Source: Juglans regia
Lineage: Eukaryota; Streptophyta; Magnoliopsida; Fagales; Juglandaceae
Direction of reading: 5' to 3'
Assembly (NCBI RefSeq): GCF_001411555.2
Contig: NC_049903.1
Location: 27,726,270 to 27,790,269, forward strand
Length of the DNA stretch: 64,000 bases
In this document: positions 47,091-59,012 of the stretch, piece after piece
How positions within the stretch are numbered: the first letter of the stretch is position 1
Layout of the letters: every line of letters begins with the position of its first letter
Notes under the pieces: model-generated
What the model was told of the DNA's origin: nothing
Database searches by the model: none
What the model saw: the letters and a program-made list of their open reading frames with translations, nothing else
Made by a program: the position numbers and the translations under genes

Positions 47091-48002
47091 ATGGATAACG
47101 GCATTGCTGAAAACTCATCTCCAACTCGATCCAAATGGAGAAAAGTAGCATATGGAGGGATGCAGCCTGGTTTTGATGACAATCACACTGATGAATCTTT
47201 TCTTGAAGATATAGTCATGAATGCCAATGTTGTGAAACGGGACATGCTAAAAGTGATGCAAGACTCGGTTTCCATCTCTGAATATCTATGCATTGTTGCC
47301 CTTGTGGGCTTGGTTTGGACCTACACTCTAAGATCAACTCTTGATGAAACTTCCCTTTTGTATCTTGATGTCAGTCTTCTTGGATCAGGTTTTCTACTTC
47401 TCCTTTTAACCGAAGAAATGCTTTCACTCAATCTTCTCTTGCATTATTTACTTAACGTTTTCTTTTTCACAACTGGATTATACGTTTTGGCTCCCATCTA
47501 CCAAACTCTAACAAGATCCATTAGCTCAGATTCCATCTGGGCAGTAACTGTTCCACTCCTCATACTTCATCTATTCCTTCACGACTACTCAGGATCAACT
47601 GTTAGGGCTCCTGGGGCTCTGAATAATCCAACATTGACCAGTTGCATTTCTTTAAATGCCTCGATAGTGGCCTCGGTTTTCATTGCTTCTCGCCTTCCGT
47701 CAAGTATACATGTTTTTGCAATCATGCTATTCTCCTTACAAGTATTTCTTTTTGCTCCACTGATCACTTACTGTATCAAAAAGTACTCCTTCCGCTTGCA
47801 TCTTTGCTTTGCTTTCAGTTTGATGGCCGTGACCTTGGCTTTTGTTTATACACTCCACCGGCTACTTTTTGTGCTACTGTTGGGTTTATTGGTTTTTGTG
47901 ACTCTGGTATGTCCTTATTGGCTTATACGACTTCAAGAATACAAGTTTGAGATCAATGGCCCTTGGGATGAGGCTAAGCTTTGTTTTGCCGTGACAGATT
48001 AA
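47091..48002 (+). CDS. PIG-C / GPI2, copy B
   Basis: This is an intact 303-codon frame, the same as the first copy except for three hydrophobic changes: LYVLAP for LYVFAP, PLLILH for PLVILH and VTLVCP for VTVVCP. All lie in membrane segments and are conservative. The upstream leader, CT repeat and splice sites are also kept. Role as for the first copy: first step of GPI-anchor synthesis in the ER. If the block is an allelic haplotig, this is the other allele and not a second gene. Confidence 0.93.
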   Translation: MDNGIAENSSPTRSKWRKVAYGGMQPGFDDNHTDESFLEDIVMNANVVKRDMLKVMQDSVSISEYLCIVALVGLVWTYTLRSTLDETSLLYLDVSLLGSGFLLLLLTEEMLSLNLLLHYLLNVFFFTTGLYVLAPIYQTLTRSISSDSIWAVTVPLLILHLFLHDYSGSTVRAPGALNNPTLTSCISLNASIVASVFIASRLPSSIHVFAIMLFSLQVFLFAPLITYCIKKYSFRLHLCFAFSLMAVTLAFVYTLHRLLFVLLLGLLVFVTLVCPYWLIRLQEYKFEINGPWDEAKLCFAVTD

Positions 48003-51000
48003 GATCACCAGTGTCAACCTTTGTATGTCTGATGGGGACTTTTTGGAGGTTGGTTAATTCGAAATTGGATTGTTTGTATAATTTCTCTTGTTTCTTCTGT
48101 CCAGTTAAAGATCTTATTCCACTTTTTACACCATATTGATGTGGCGCCATCTATTATTGAATCGGCATTAGTTTTCTATTGCAGGATCTGTTTTATTCTG
48201 AAGGATGAAGTAAGCCCACTCAAATTGGATTAAAAATCCTGAAATTTCAAACATAAATCTAAAACTAAAAAGGGGGATGGGTGGGCAGAATAGATAAAAT
48301 GCATATCTGCTTCACCAAATCAAAGCAACTCTTCCATAAATCTTAAAGATTACTCTAATAATAATGGTCATCCAAAGCAGAAGACACTTATTACATGTAC
48401 TTATCATACAAAAGAAGTCTAAACCTAGTAATACTTGTAAATAACTAGAAACAGGTTATTTAAAAAAAAAAAAAAAAAAAACTAGAAACATGGGTGTTTG
48501 CTTGACCGAGGATCGTTGTGTATCGAGTGACATCTCAAGCAAACTTTTTGGACTAGTCATGCTCGTCCAAATTTTGAGCGGTGTGTCCAGCGAAGATTTG
48601 ACTAAATCCATAGTGCGAAGATTTGGCTAAATTCATAGTGGAAGTCTTGTATCTATGTTCACTCATGCGAAAATCAAGCGAACTCTTGGTCAGTGGGATT
48701 TCTCTTTATGCGATTTTCTTTGACATTAGACCCTTCCTACCAACTTTTTGGATAAATTATCTTTGCATTGTTTTCATGTTTGTCTAGGCGTTAAGGGTGA
48801 TCACTAGCTAGAAGAGTCGTTTTTAGGCTAGCCTTTGTTTTAAATTCTTTGAGAATTTGACTTCAAATTCAGACTTTTGTTTTGTTGGCACGACCCTATA
48901 CCAGTAATTTCTGAATTGACTTGAGATAGTTATAATTTCTGAACTATTTTCTAGATTTGTTGTTTCTGATTTCTAATTGAGTATAAAAATAAGTCCGAGT
49001 CAGAATTCAAGATGTTGCTCTGATCCATTTTTCTGCTAACTTTTATTCTACACAACCACCACCACCACTAATCTACACTAACAACTGCACAGTATGCCTC
49101 TCAGGCAGGCTCCATTTTTCATATCACCTTGAGTGGTTTGCCTGCAAATTTTGACTGATCAAAGATAGATCTAGTAGCTGAGTGCATCAGCCGGCCGCCC
49201 TATCCATCATTCCAAAATTGGGATTGATCGCATTATAGTTGTTAGCATATAAGATGCATGCGTTTTATATTATGAATTGATCAGCTTGTGGGACCTCTTT
49301 CTTGTATATGTGGAATACATTTGAGGTACTTATATAAATGCAAGTCACTTAGATATATAAATGAACACAAGATCAATTAAACCAGCTGACCAAAATATAT
49401 GGTCAGTACGTTTAAAGCTCTCAACCCTTAAGCTTACACACACATGACACACAAACAAACGATATATATGCGTAATCCAATATCTCCATTCATGAAAGGT
49501 AAATTACCTTTTAAACGGGGCCCTTCACCTATACATGCATCTTCAGCAAGATTATGACTCTTTGTTTTTCATTTGTCATGTTTTCATTCATTTAATTTCA
49601 TTCTATTAGAGGGAATGAAATTGTGGGTATGTTCTGGGAATGGGCAAAAATTCTGGGAATGAAACATGTTCATGTGAATGGATAGTTTCTGGGAAAATTG
49701 TGGAATTTGAGGGAATGGATTAATCTGATAGAAAATGGAAAGAGTGACTTAATTAACTATTTACTTCAAACGTTAACTATTTACGTATTTGAATTGAAAA
49801 TCGTTGGAGAAACACATATTTGAGACGACACAATCTCACCACAAAAACCCATTTGGGCTGATTTATTGGATAGCCGCATAATTTGAGACTAGGCTCGGTT
49901 TTGTTACACAAAACATCTCATCTCATAATTATAATTTTTTTAAATTCCTACAAAAAATATAATAAACCATTTAACTTTTTTAAATTTTAAACTAAAAATA
50001 TTATTAAAAAATTATATTATAACAATATTTTATTTAACTTTTAATAAAATATCTGATCTGATTTGATCTGCATAACGAATCGTAACCTAAAATTTATGTG
50101 GGAAAATATAGTATTCTCGGCGTTTTTGTCACGCTGCCGCTATTGTCAGTGGCAAAATTTTGGTCATGGATATTAAAAACTTATTTGCGGCAGAAAAATT
50201 ATTCATTGAGAAAAGCGTTGCAATAGTATACATACACATTGCGCCGACATTAATTAGACTAGGCTTGGTTTGGATTAACAATTCATTTTAATTCATCTTA
50301 TTACTATTTATTACTATTCATTAATTTTAACTCATAAATTTTACTATTATTCATAACTCATATTCGAATTCAAATGTGAAACGAGGCCTAAAAAATGGCG
50401 ATTATATACACTGTCGGTAAAAGAGGCAGGCTTTTGGGGCGTTCATTACGACATTTGCGGCGAATCAATTTTGCCGTAATAGTTTTTTTCCAACTCAATG
50501 CATTATTAGTTTTGTTGCTTTTTCCTGGCACTTAAATCGTATATTTGCGCCAATTCATGAGCGCCGCAAATAATATGTTTTTATGACAATTATTTAGGCT
50601 TCGTTTGGATCATCAACTACTCTCAACTCATCTCAACTCATCATTACAACTTTTTCAAATCCCAACACAAAATATAATAAACAATTCAACTTTTTCAAAT
50701 ATCAAAATAATAATAATATTAAAAAATAATATTCTAACAATATTTTATCATCTCAACTCACTTTAACATCCAAACTCACCCTAGAGTAGTTGGTAAAAAG
50801 TATTTGTAAGGCAACTTCGGCGTCCAACATGCGTCAGAGTAGAAACCGGCCGGAAAATATAATTCCAGCAATTTTGAGCACTTCTTGCTTCGGGTAGGTT
50901 TGGGATACAAGATAAAAAATAAAATTTTCATATCATCTCATTTTATCATTATATTTTTTTTAATTTTTATATAAAATATAATAAACAATTCAAAAATTTA

Positions 51001-52135
51001 AAATTCTAATACATATTTTTTAAATTTCAAAACAATAATAATATTAAAATATAATATTTTAAACTTTCAAATAAAATATAAAATCTCATCTCACCTCCAA
51101 ACATGCTCTTAAATCTACCACTGGAAAATGGTCTTTTTCTTGTAGTGAGAATTTTTTATATGACATGATTATTTGTTTGGAAATCTAAACAACCCCATGC
51201 ATATGCATGAACCACACACTTGGCTCAATTTTTGGCCATATATGATCCAATATCCACTTGTACTAACATTAATAATGGTGCACTTTCCAAATCACAAAAA
51301 TATTATGAATGGTCAGACGTTGATCCAAGCTAGGTGAAAAATATTTCCATATCATTATTAAATTAGAGAGAGATGGAATCTGAATCTTTGATTGAACTCT
51401 GATGATCATGATCTCACTCAAAACCTTAGGAGCGATGCGATGAAAATGAGAAAGTGTAATTCTATTCAAAGGCAGTGACCACGTACGTACACTTGAATTC
51501 CTACGATCCCTGGCCTCACAAAAAGTGATACCTTAAGTACGTACCTCACATGAGAAGGATATGATGGGGACATCATATATCCCTTTAATATGGGGATTCT
51601 CGAGAACGCCTCTGATGTCAAAATCAGTGATCACAATAAGAATATCATTTTCTAGACAAATGAATCAGATCAATCTTCACATACTTGAGGGAAGTGTATA
51701 TATAGAACCCATGAGTTTTTTTGTTACCATGCGATAGCGGACTTATCTGTTATTTGAAATTCAAGTCTCGGGATGGAGAATATAATCAAATCCAATTGAT
51801 CGGATAGGTCTTCTCGTCCGGGATACTCTCAATCGGTTATTCCTTCAATAGTTGGAATGGATTTGACTCTTAGGGGAGTAGATTATTGGCTTGAGTGGTA
51901 TTAAGCCCTTTCCAATCTCTTTGGGTGTAATTAATAGAAATATATATATTTTTTTAATTTTCTTTTGTTTTTTCAATCATAAACTGCACAAGATACTAAT
52001 GGAGTGAGTTCATTATATGTAGGGAACTTAATTGGGGAGCATATATAGGAACCCTTTTGTGACATAATTGTCTAAATTAAGTAGGTATTATATAGACGCA
52101 CTTGCAATGCTTTGCTTTGCTTTGCAAATTATGGC
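48003..52135. other. Copy B intergenic stretch with short elements
   Basis: This corresponds to 12546-16488. It has the same remnants and TIR elements (about 50260-50390 and 50893-51110) plus the extra MITE at 50598. No gene was recognised. Confidence 0.55.
50598..50781. mobile_element. MITE insertion present only in copy B
   Basis: This 184 bp insertion starts GGCTTCGTTTGGATCATC and ends AACATCCAAACTCACCC, with inverted terminal repeats around GTTTGGAT. It is flanked by TAG on both sides (50595-50597 and 50782-50784). Copy A has the empty site with a single TAG at 15129-15131. The 3 bp duplication and ends suggest a PIF/Harbinger-type non-autonomous element. The interior carries the window's common core (AACAAAATATAATAAACAATT-like, split here by small changes). 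Confidence 0.9.
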
Positions 52136-52147
52136 GGTGTGGTCACC

Positions 52148-52185
<38 letters not shown>

Positions 52186-53175
52186 TTTTTGTATAATAAT
52201 GATGGTAGTTGGTTGTTCGTGAATTGGCCTATTAATCAATATCTATATGCTTCATGTTGAGAGAATTTATTTAAATTCTAAAAATTTAATTGGTTGTTTT
52301 TTCCTTCTCTTCATGTGAATTCATCTACATATTTTTACACTTTTTCAATGTACATATATATTAGCTAGAAGCCGAAGGCAAACCGTAGAAGGAGGACCTC
52401 CATCCGATTGGATGTTTAGGCCTCTAATAATATTTTAACTTTATAATAATTTTTCATTTAACTTTTTCTCTCTCCTTTTCTAAAACTCAATAAATACTTA
52501 ACTCAATATATCTTATTACTATTCACAAATAATTTTATTAATATTCGCAAAATTTTTATATCATCTCATTCCCAAACATCAACACACAAGTATTTATGGG
52601 AATTGCCTTCTGCTTCAATCTTATTAACAAAGCTCAACATGACAAAACAAGAAAATCAATACTTGGCATTATCAATATCCAAGCTTTACAGCATTATCCA
52701 ATCTTGGCAAATTTGCAATGCACAATGGCTAAGAGCACAAGCCAATACATCTCCAAAGTTTGGCTTAATATCAATAAAATGATCTGCATTGGAGTAGTCA
52801 AAATGAGAAAGCTTTACAAATGAGCCATAGTACCACACACCAAAGTTTCCTTCAAATTTAGAGATATACTGTTCACTTCAAAAAAATTTATTTTATTCTA
52901 AAAATATACATGACCAACTACACCGATAGAATTATTTTATTTTTTGTATATGAAAAACTAATATATTGCACAAGCTTCCGATTAAAATTAATATACAAGA
53001 AGGAGGTAAGGTTCTTGTACATGTGCAGGAGGAACATGTATATTTTTTGTGCAATATACAAGCAGAAACCTGACCTCCTGCACATTTTTCATGTACATTT
53101 TTTCATGTACATATACAATTTTTTTTTTTTTATATTAGTTTTGTGCAAACTAACATATAAGCAGGAGGTAAGGCC
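52136..53175. other. Repeat-rich intergenic sequence
   Basis: An (AT)n microsatellite is at about 52148-52184. Near 52980-53165 the words GGAGGTAAGG and CTCCTGCACATTTTT recur in both orientations and are interrupted by the foldback element; CTCCTGCACATTTTTTGTA resumes at about 53602. This suggests an older repeat into which the foldback inserted. No gene. Confidence 0.5.
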
Positions 53176-53594
53176 AAGGTTTTTAATACCGTTTCGTACC
53201 GGCCGGTATGATTGAAATATGTCGTATTGGCTGGGTAGCCAGTACAAAGAAGCATCGAGTTTCATACCGGTCAGAGTTTCTGCCATATTGGCTTGTACCA
53301 GTCGATATTTCGGATTTTGGTTGATATTTTGGATTTCGGCCTTTACTTTTTTCTTTTAATTTCTTCCTCATTTTTGGACCCCCAATTTAGACCAGACTAT
53401 TTATATATATATATATACTTATATAAAATTTATTCATATATAGACTATTATTTTAGAATAAAATTTTATTATATATTTATATATATAATTTATTCATATA
53501 TAGATTATTCTGAAACAGTACCAATACTGGTATCGAAATATCTCGTTTCAAATCCTCAACCGAAACGGTCTCAAAAACGGTATTCAAAACATTG
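53176..53594. mobile_element. Foldback element with ATACCGTTTC ends
   Basis: The left end GGTTTTTAATACCGTTTCGT and the right end AAAACGGTATTCAAAAC are inverted repeats, and subterminal words (CGTACCGG, CGATATTTCGGATTTTGG, TACTGGTATCGAAATAT) also pair across the element. Non-coding, about 420 bp. This type of ACCGTTTCGTACCG repeat is familiar from several dicot genomes (memory, not checked). Confidence 0.65.
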
Positions 53595-54213
53595 GATAAA
53601 GCTCCTGCACATTTTTTGTAGATACAAAATAATAGGTTGAGGAAAAATAATAGTTGGGAAACAAATAATTTAAGTAAAAATTAAATTATTAATTAACATA
53701 TGGTTAGTGTAGTTTCAAAATATGAAAAAAAAAACTAAAAATATTAGTATATTATTATTTTAGCTAATCTAAGGTGGAATTATGTATTGAATATCTTTTT
53801 GTTATACGAAAACACATTTATTCATAAGCAAAGAGATTACATATGTTTGTCAGTCCAAATAGCTAGCAATATGAAATTAGGAACAGAATCCCACCAAACT
53901 AAAACATCATTTAAATGCCAAACATGTCGAGCAAGATTATGAACAACTCCATTTCCCAGCCTCCCTATATAGTGAAGTTTGCAATTCTGAAAAAGCTTCA
54001 TCAACTTGACTGTCTCCTTTAAAGGGTTGCCCAGTAGAGATGATGATTCTTTACCAGCTTGGAATGCTTGTACCATTAACAACGAGTCACTTTCTAGGAT
54101 AAGTTCATTGATTCCCATATGTACACAAAATTGTAATCCTCAGAAAAGAGCCAGTAATTCAATCTCAGTAGGGTCATTCACTTCATGTTCTTTCCTGCTC
54201 ACAACCATGATAA

Positions 54214-54299
54214 CATCTCCATTTTCATCTCAAAGGACCATCCCTACACCTGCACTCATCTCCATTTTCATATCGCAGGACCATCCCTACACCTGCACT
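54214..54299. repeat. 43 bp tandem duplication inside the LINE
   Basis: CATCTCCATTTTCAT...CCTACACCTGCACT occurs twice, 43 bp apart, with three or four differences. It falls in the RNase H region and adds to the frame breaks there. Confidence 0.75.
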
Positions 54300-56410
54300 A
54301 TGCTGATCATGAAAAATGGCTCCATCTGCATTGAGTCTCAATGCACCCAGATGAGGAGGAGACCAAAAACAATGTATTTGACTCAGCTTCTTTGGTTTAC
54401 CTCTGACTTCTTTGAACTCCTTTTGCAAAAAAAAAAGGCATGCACAACAATTTGCTCAGCCTTTAGCACCTTCCCTTCATGTATCTTATGGTTCCTACTA
54501 TACCACATCTCCCAAGCAATAAAAAAAAAACTTTCCAGATTTGCCTTATTTCCTTTAGCTCGGCACATCTAGCTAGATCAAACCTTTCTGCTCTGCTATG
54601 TGGTTTAAGAATAGAGAAATGTTGACTCCAGCTCTATGCAATGGAGGGGTAGTAGAAGAGAGCATGAACCAGATCCTCCATTTCAACTCCACAGAATGTG
54701 CAAACCTCATCATTTAGGACATTTCTCCTTTTCAAATTTTGCAGTGTTGGTAAACCATTTCTACAAGCTCTCCAAGCAAAGACTTTTATTTTATTTGGGA
54801 CTTGTAGTTTCCATATTTCCTTCCATATCCATTTTTGACTTGCTGCCCTTGAGATCTCCCCCTCCTGAGTACCTTTGTTCATTTCACAGAGTAATTTGTA
54901 GGCACTTTTCACACTATAATTACCATCTTTCTCTTTCTCCCAGATCAGTCTATCTTCATGATTACCAGGTGTGAGGAAAATCTTTAACACCTTACTCTAG
55001 GTTGGAGAATATCTTTCATTTTCTCAAGATCCCACCAATTAGTAATACTATTAATGAGACTGTCAACTGTTTCCTCACTAGCCTGGGCTTCTGTCTCAAC
55101 CAAACTTTGATGCGTAGGTTTAGGACCTAGAATCCAGTAGTCCTTCTAGAGTGTGATATTCTTTCCATCCCCCACCCTCCATCTACAACCTTCTTTCAAT
55201 ACTTTTCTAGTTTCCCAGATTCCTCTCCAAGCATAGGAAGGTGACTTGCCAAACTTAGCATCAAATAAATTTGTATGAGAGAAATACTTTGCTTTGAAAA
55301 CTTTGTGCAACAAAGTAGAATCAACAGTCATAATTCTCCAACCCTGCTTAGCCAACAATGATCTATTGAAAGTCTTGAGATCTTTGAAACTCATTCCACC
55401 ATCAGTTTTCGATTCACACATTGTCTTCCAGCTTGCCCAATGTATTTTACTCTCCTTCTCTTCCTACCCCCGCCAGAATTTAGCTATCATCTTTACCAAA
55501 TCATCACATAAAGTCCCAGGAAGTTTGAAGCAACTCATAGTATATGTACGAATTGACATAGCTACTGCCTTTATCAGAATTTCTCTTCCCCCTTGAGACA
55601 ACAAGCGCTCCTTCTAGCCTTGAAGTTTCGGGCAAACCTTATGTTTCAGCTCAAAGAAAGCTTTATTTTTTGCACGACCAATCATAGGAGGCAATCCAAG
55701 ATATTTATCATACTACTGAAAGCCATTAACCCCCCATAATGACATGAGCTCTTCCTGAAGTCCAAAACATACATTCCTACTGAAAACCATAGAGGTTTTC
55801 CCCTATTGAATTTTTGACCCGAGACTCTTTCATACTTCTCCAACAGTTGCTATATTTTTAAATTTTCTTCCTTATCAACCCTGCAAAATACAACGTTGTC
55901 ATCTGCAAACAGTAGATGATTAATTCTTAGGGCTCCCCCACAAATTTGGATTCCTTTGAGACTTCTTGCTTCTTCTGAATGATGCAGTAGGGAAATCAAG
56001 CCTTCAGTCCACAACAAAAAAAGATAGGGTGACAAAGGATCACCCTGCCTAAATCCTCTTGAAGGTGTAATCGAACCTTGTGGCTCTCCATTGATTAATA
56101 CAGAAAATGAAACAGACTTTACACACAACGTAATCAAATCCACCCACTTGGAATGAAACCCTAACTTCAACATGATATTCTTTAGAAAACTTCATTCAAT
56201 TCTATCATACGCTTTACTCATATCTAGTTTAAGGGACATATACCCCACTTTCCCTTTCCTTTTCTAACTCAAAAAATGAGCAAGTTCATAAATAATCAGG
56301 ATATTGTCAGTAATGAGGCAGCCAGGCACAGAAGCACTTTGTGAACTAGAAATCACATGAGGAAGAACAACCTTTAGCCTATTTGCTAGAATTTTTTAGA
56401 CCAATTTATA

Positions 56411-59012
56411 TGTAACACCCCGTATTTTAGTGTATTTTTAATTGAAAGATTATTTGTTATTAATTTAAAAATTTATTCTCTTGTTTTAAAATTAGTTGGA
56501 TTTTTAGTTGGTTTATTTTTATGATTTTAATTTTGTGAAAATTATTTTGAAGTGCTTTCTTATAATTAATTATTATTATACATTTAAATTATTTTTCATA
56601 TTTAATTAACTTATTGTTAGGTTTAATTATTTATTTTCATTTTAATCACTACGTTTGAATTATTTTATTTTACTTGTTGTTTTGAAATCGTTTCCGTTGA
56701 ATCATTTTTGTGACCCAAGATGTGGGGATTGGACATCATTTCTTTCCCTCACTTTTTTCTTTTCCTCTTTTTCTCTTCTTCCTCTTTTTTTCTTTTCTCC
56801 TTATTTTCTTTTTCTTTTTCTCCCCTGCTTCCCGCGCGTCGCACCCCCTCTCCCTGTGTGATTTCTTCTCCTCCCCAGCCCGCCGCCGTGAGCCATCGTC
56901 CGGCGAACCTCCCAGCCCACTACCTCCCTCACAGGCTGGAGACCCCACCCCTCCATTTCCAGCCCCTCTCGCGCCGCCGTGAGCCCCCACACACGATGCA
57001 AAGCTGCGGCGTTCCTTGTACTTGCGTGCCGCCGTCGCGCCACCACTAGCCACCATTTCTTCACCACTTCATCCTCGACCTCCTAGCAACCCAATGCACT
57101 TAACCCCAGTTCCGATCTATCACCGGTGAAGCCCATCTATCTCCATCTCCGATTTGAGCATTTTGGCCTTCAATCGCCGCCCACGGCCAACCACAACCAC
57201 AACTAGCTTCACCGACATCCCTAAGCCATTCCCTATCAATCTCGGGTCTTTGTTTGTACCCGTTCAAAAGTAAGTTTTTGAGACCCACGACCACAGTGCA
57301 TTTAGCAGTATTCCGTTACTGTGCCGCCACTACTAGCACCTCCGTGATCTTTCAAAAATTATATTATAGCATTGTAAGTATTTTTTCAAAGAACTTTTGA
57401 GATTTAAATGTATTTTCATGCTAACTCATATTTACTGTTAATTGGTTGGTTGTGCCGGATTAAGTCCGAGGAGTAAGGGGGGGTCGGTTGGATTGAATAA
57501 TGGAGTTGTTTGTGTGATTGGTTTATACTATGAAATTTGTTGGCTGTTTCGAGTTTAAATATTGGTGTTTTGAGTTTGACATTGGTCATGGTGGATATTG
57601 GTGATTTTTAGGAAGTGATGATATATTTTGGGATTATGAGGGTTTTAAGTTTCGAGAAATTAAAATAGGTTATTTTAGAAGTTTAGGCTTAAATATCGAA
57701 ATCTGTGATTGATTGAAAACTTACGAAAATTATGTGATTATTTTTATAGGTGACGATTTATATTCGACTAGACATTTTTTAGGAAAATTCTGAAAAACTA
57801 AGTTGTCCAGGTAAGTGGGGTTTCTATGCTAGGCTTTACACGAATTATTGAGACTGAGGTTGATTTTATGAAAACTTTGCATATTTTTGTGATGAAATGA
57901 GAATTTGGGAAAAACAAAACCAACATCGGTCGTTTATTTGTATACTCATGAAATCTGTGTGGAAAAAGAAAATTATTTTCTGACATGCATGGTGTAGACA
58001 TGAGCTAAATTTTGTTATGATATCTCTGAAATTTGAAAAAGAGCGATATTTGAGAATTCTGAAAAATTGTGCATTTATTTATAAAGATGCTCCGACTTTT
58101 GTTTTCAGTATGTAAGAATGACCTGATTATGTTCTGGTATTATGTTCTATTTTGGATATGGCATCTGAAAATCTTTGGCATGGTGTACTGATTTTGTATC
58201 TGACTTCTGTCTCTGCTTTGCTCTGCTCTGTTTGGGATGGTATCAACTTCTCTATCTCTGAGTGCACCCACTTTGGAAACAAAGTGGTTTTATTGTGGTA
58301 TTTCTTGTGTGCACACTCGGGGCTCCGAGAAGAATAAGGGAAAGATTTCACCTCTGTCTCTACCCGGTTTGGCCACCGGGGATAACACAACCCTACCACA
58401 AGGGTGAAACATGGTCTCTGCTCTGTAAGATGCTCTATTTTGATTTGATGATGATGCTCAGTTTATGTTATGACAAAATACTATAGGTTTTTACTTGTTT
58501 TAAAATCATCGCTCTGTTACTTTTGAAAATATTTTGTTCTGCATGCTATACTTTGTAAATGCTCATGTTTGTACGCTAGCATATGTCATTTGCTTACTAA
58601 GTGGTTGATAACTCACCCCCTATCTTTATAATATTTTTTAGATGATGTGGAGAGTTCAACTGAGGACCTGGATTAGATTGGTGAGCATGATTAAGTTGAG
58701 GAGAGGATGTTTGAAGGAATGCTGATGTCCTTTAGTTTTAATGTCTTTTAGATTTAATTATATCTTGGGCTTGGGTTTAGTAAGACTTATGAAATTATTA
58801 GTTTGGTTTGTTATGACTACTGGGAGATTGTGGACTCCTTAGTTTATTTTGCTACAGTAATAACTTTGTGGAGTTTTCAATATGGTTATTTAGAATACAT
58901 GAGATTGAGTTTTGCTAATAAAGTTTTGGAATTTTATTTTTTATGTGTTGGGAAACATGTTCTTAAGTGACAGGTAGTAATTCTCCAGGCCAACTGAGTT
59001 TGGGGCATTACA
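56411..59012 (+). mobile_element. Solo LTR of a Ty3/gypsy-type element
   Basis: This is a 2602 bp insertion that starts TGTAACACCCCGTATT and ends GGGGCATTACA, flanked by a perfect 5 bp duplication TTATA (56406-56410, 59013-59017). The interrupted LINE resumes on both sides. The inside shows no gag or pol, but looks like a long plant LTR: a polypyrimidine tract (about 56747-56825), then a GC-rich stretch that gives chance Pro/Ser-rich open frames, then AATAAA at 58917-58922 near the end. It is unrelated in sequence to the LTR at 16489 as far as I can see. A solo LTR forms when the two LTRs of one element recombine. Confidence 0.88.

Larger units (their letters stand above)
39768..52135 (+). 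repeat. Copy B of the 12 kb duplicated block
   Basis: This matches 4337-16488 in the same orientation and order. Main differences: a 184 bp MITE at 50598-50781 absent from copy A, different microsatellite lengths (for example CT at 44072-44102 and 46285-46325), small indels and scattered substitutions. The match ends at the ATGGC at 52131-52135, after which copy A goes into the chromovirus and copy B continues as GGTGTGGTCACC. Confidence 0.97.

Noticed and set aside
54006..55596. Plus-strand frames over the LINE at 54-56 kb (and 63128-63718)
   Set aside because: Antisense of the recognised RNase H and zinc-binding LINE domains.
56655..57067. Pro/Ser-rich and Lys-rich frames in the solo LTR
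   Set aside because: Caused by the polypyrimidine tract and GC-rich stretch of the LTR; frames exist on both strands at once.
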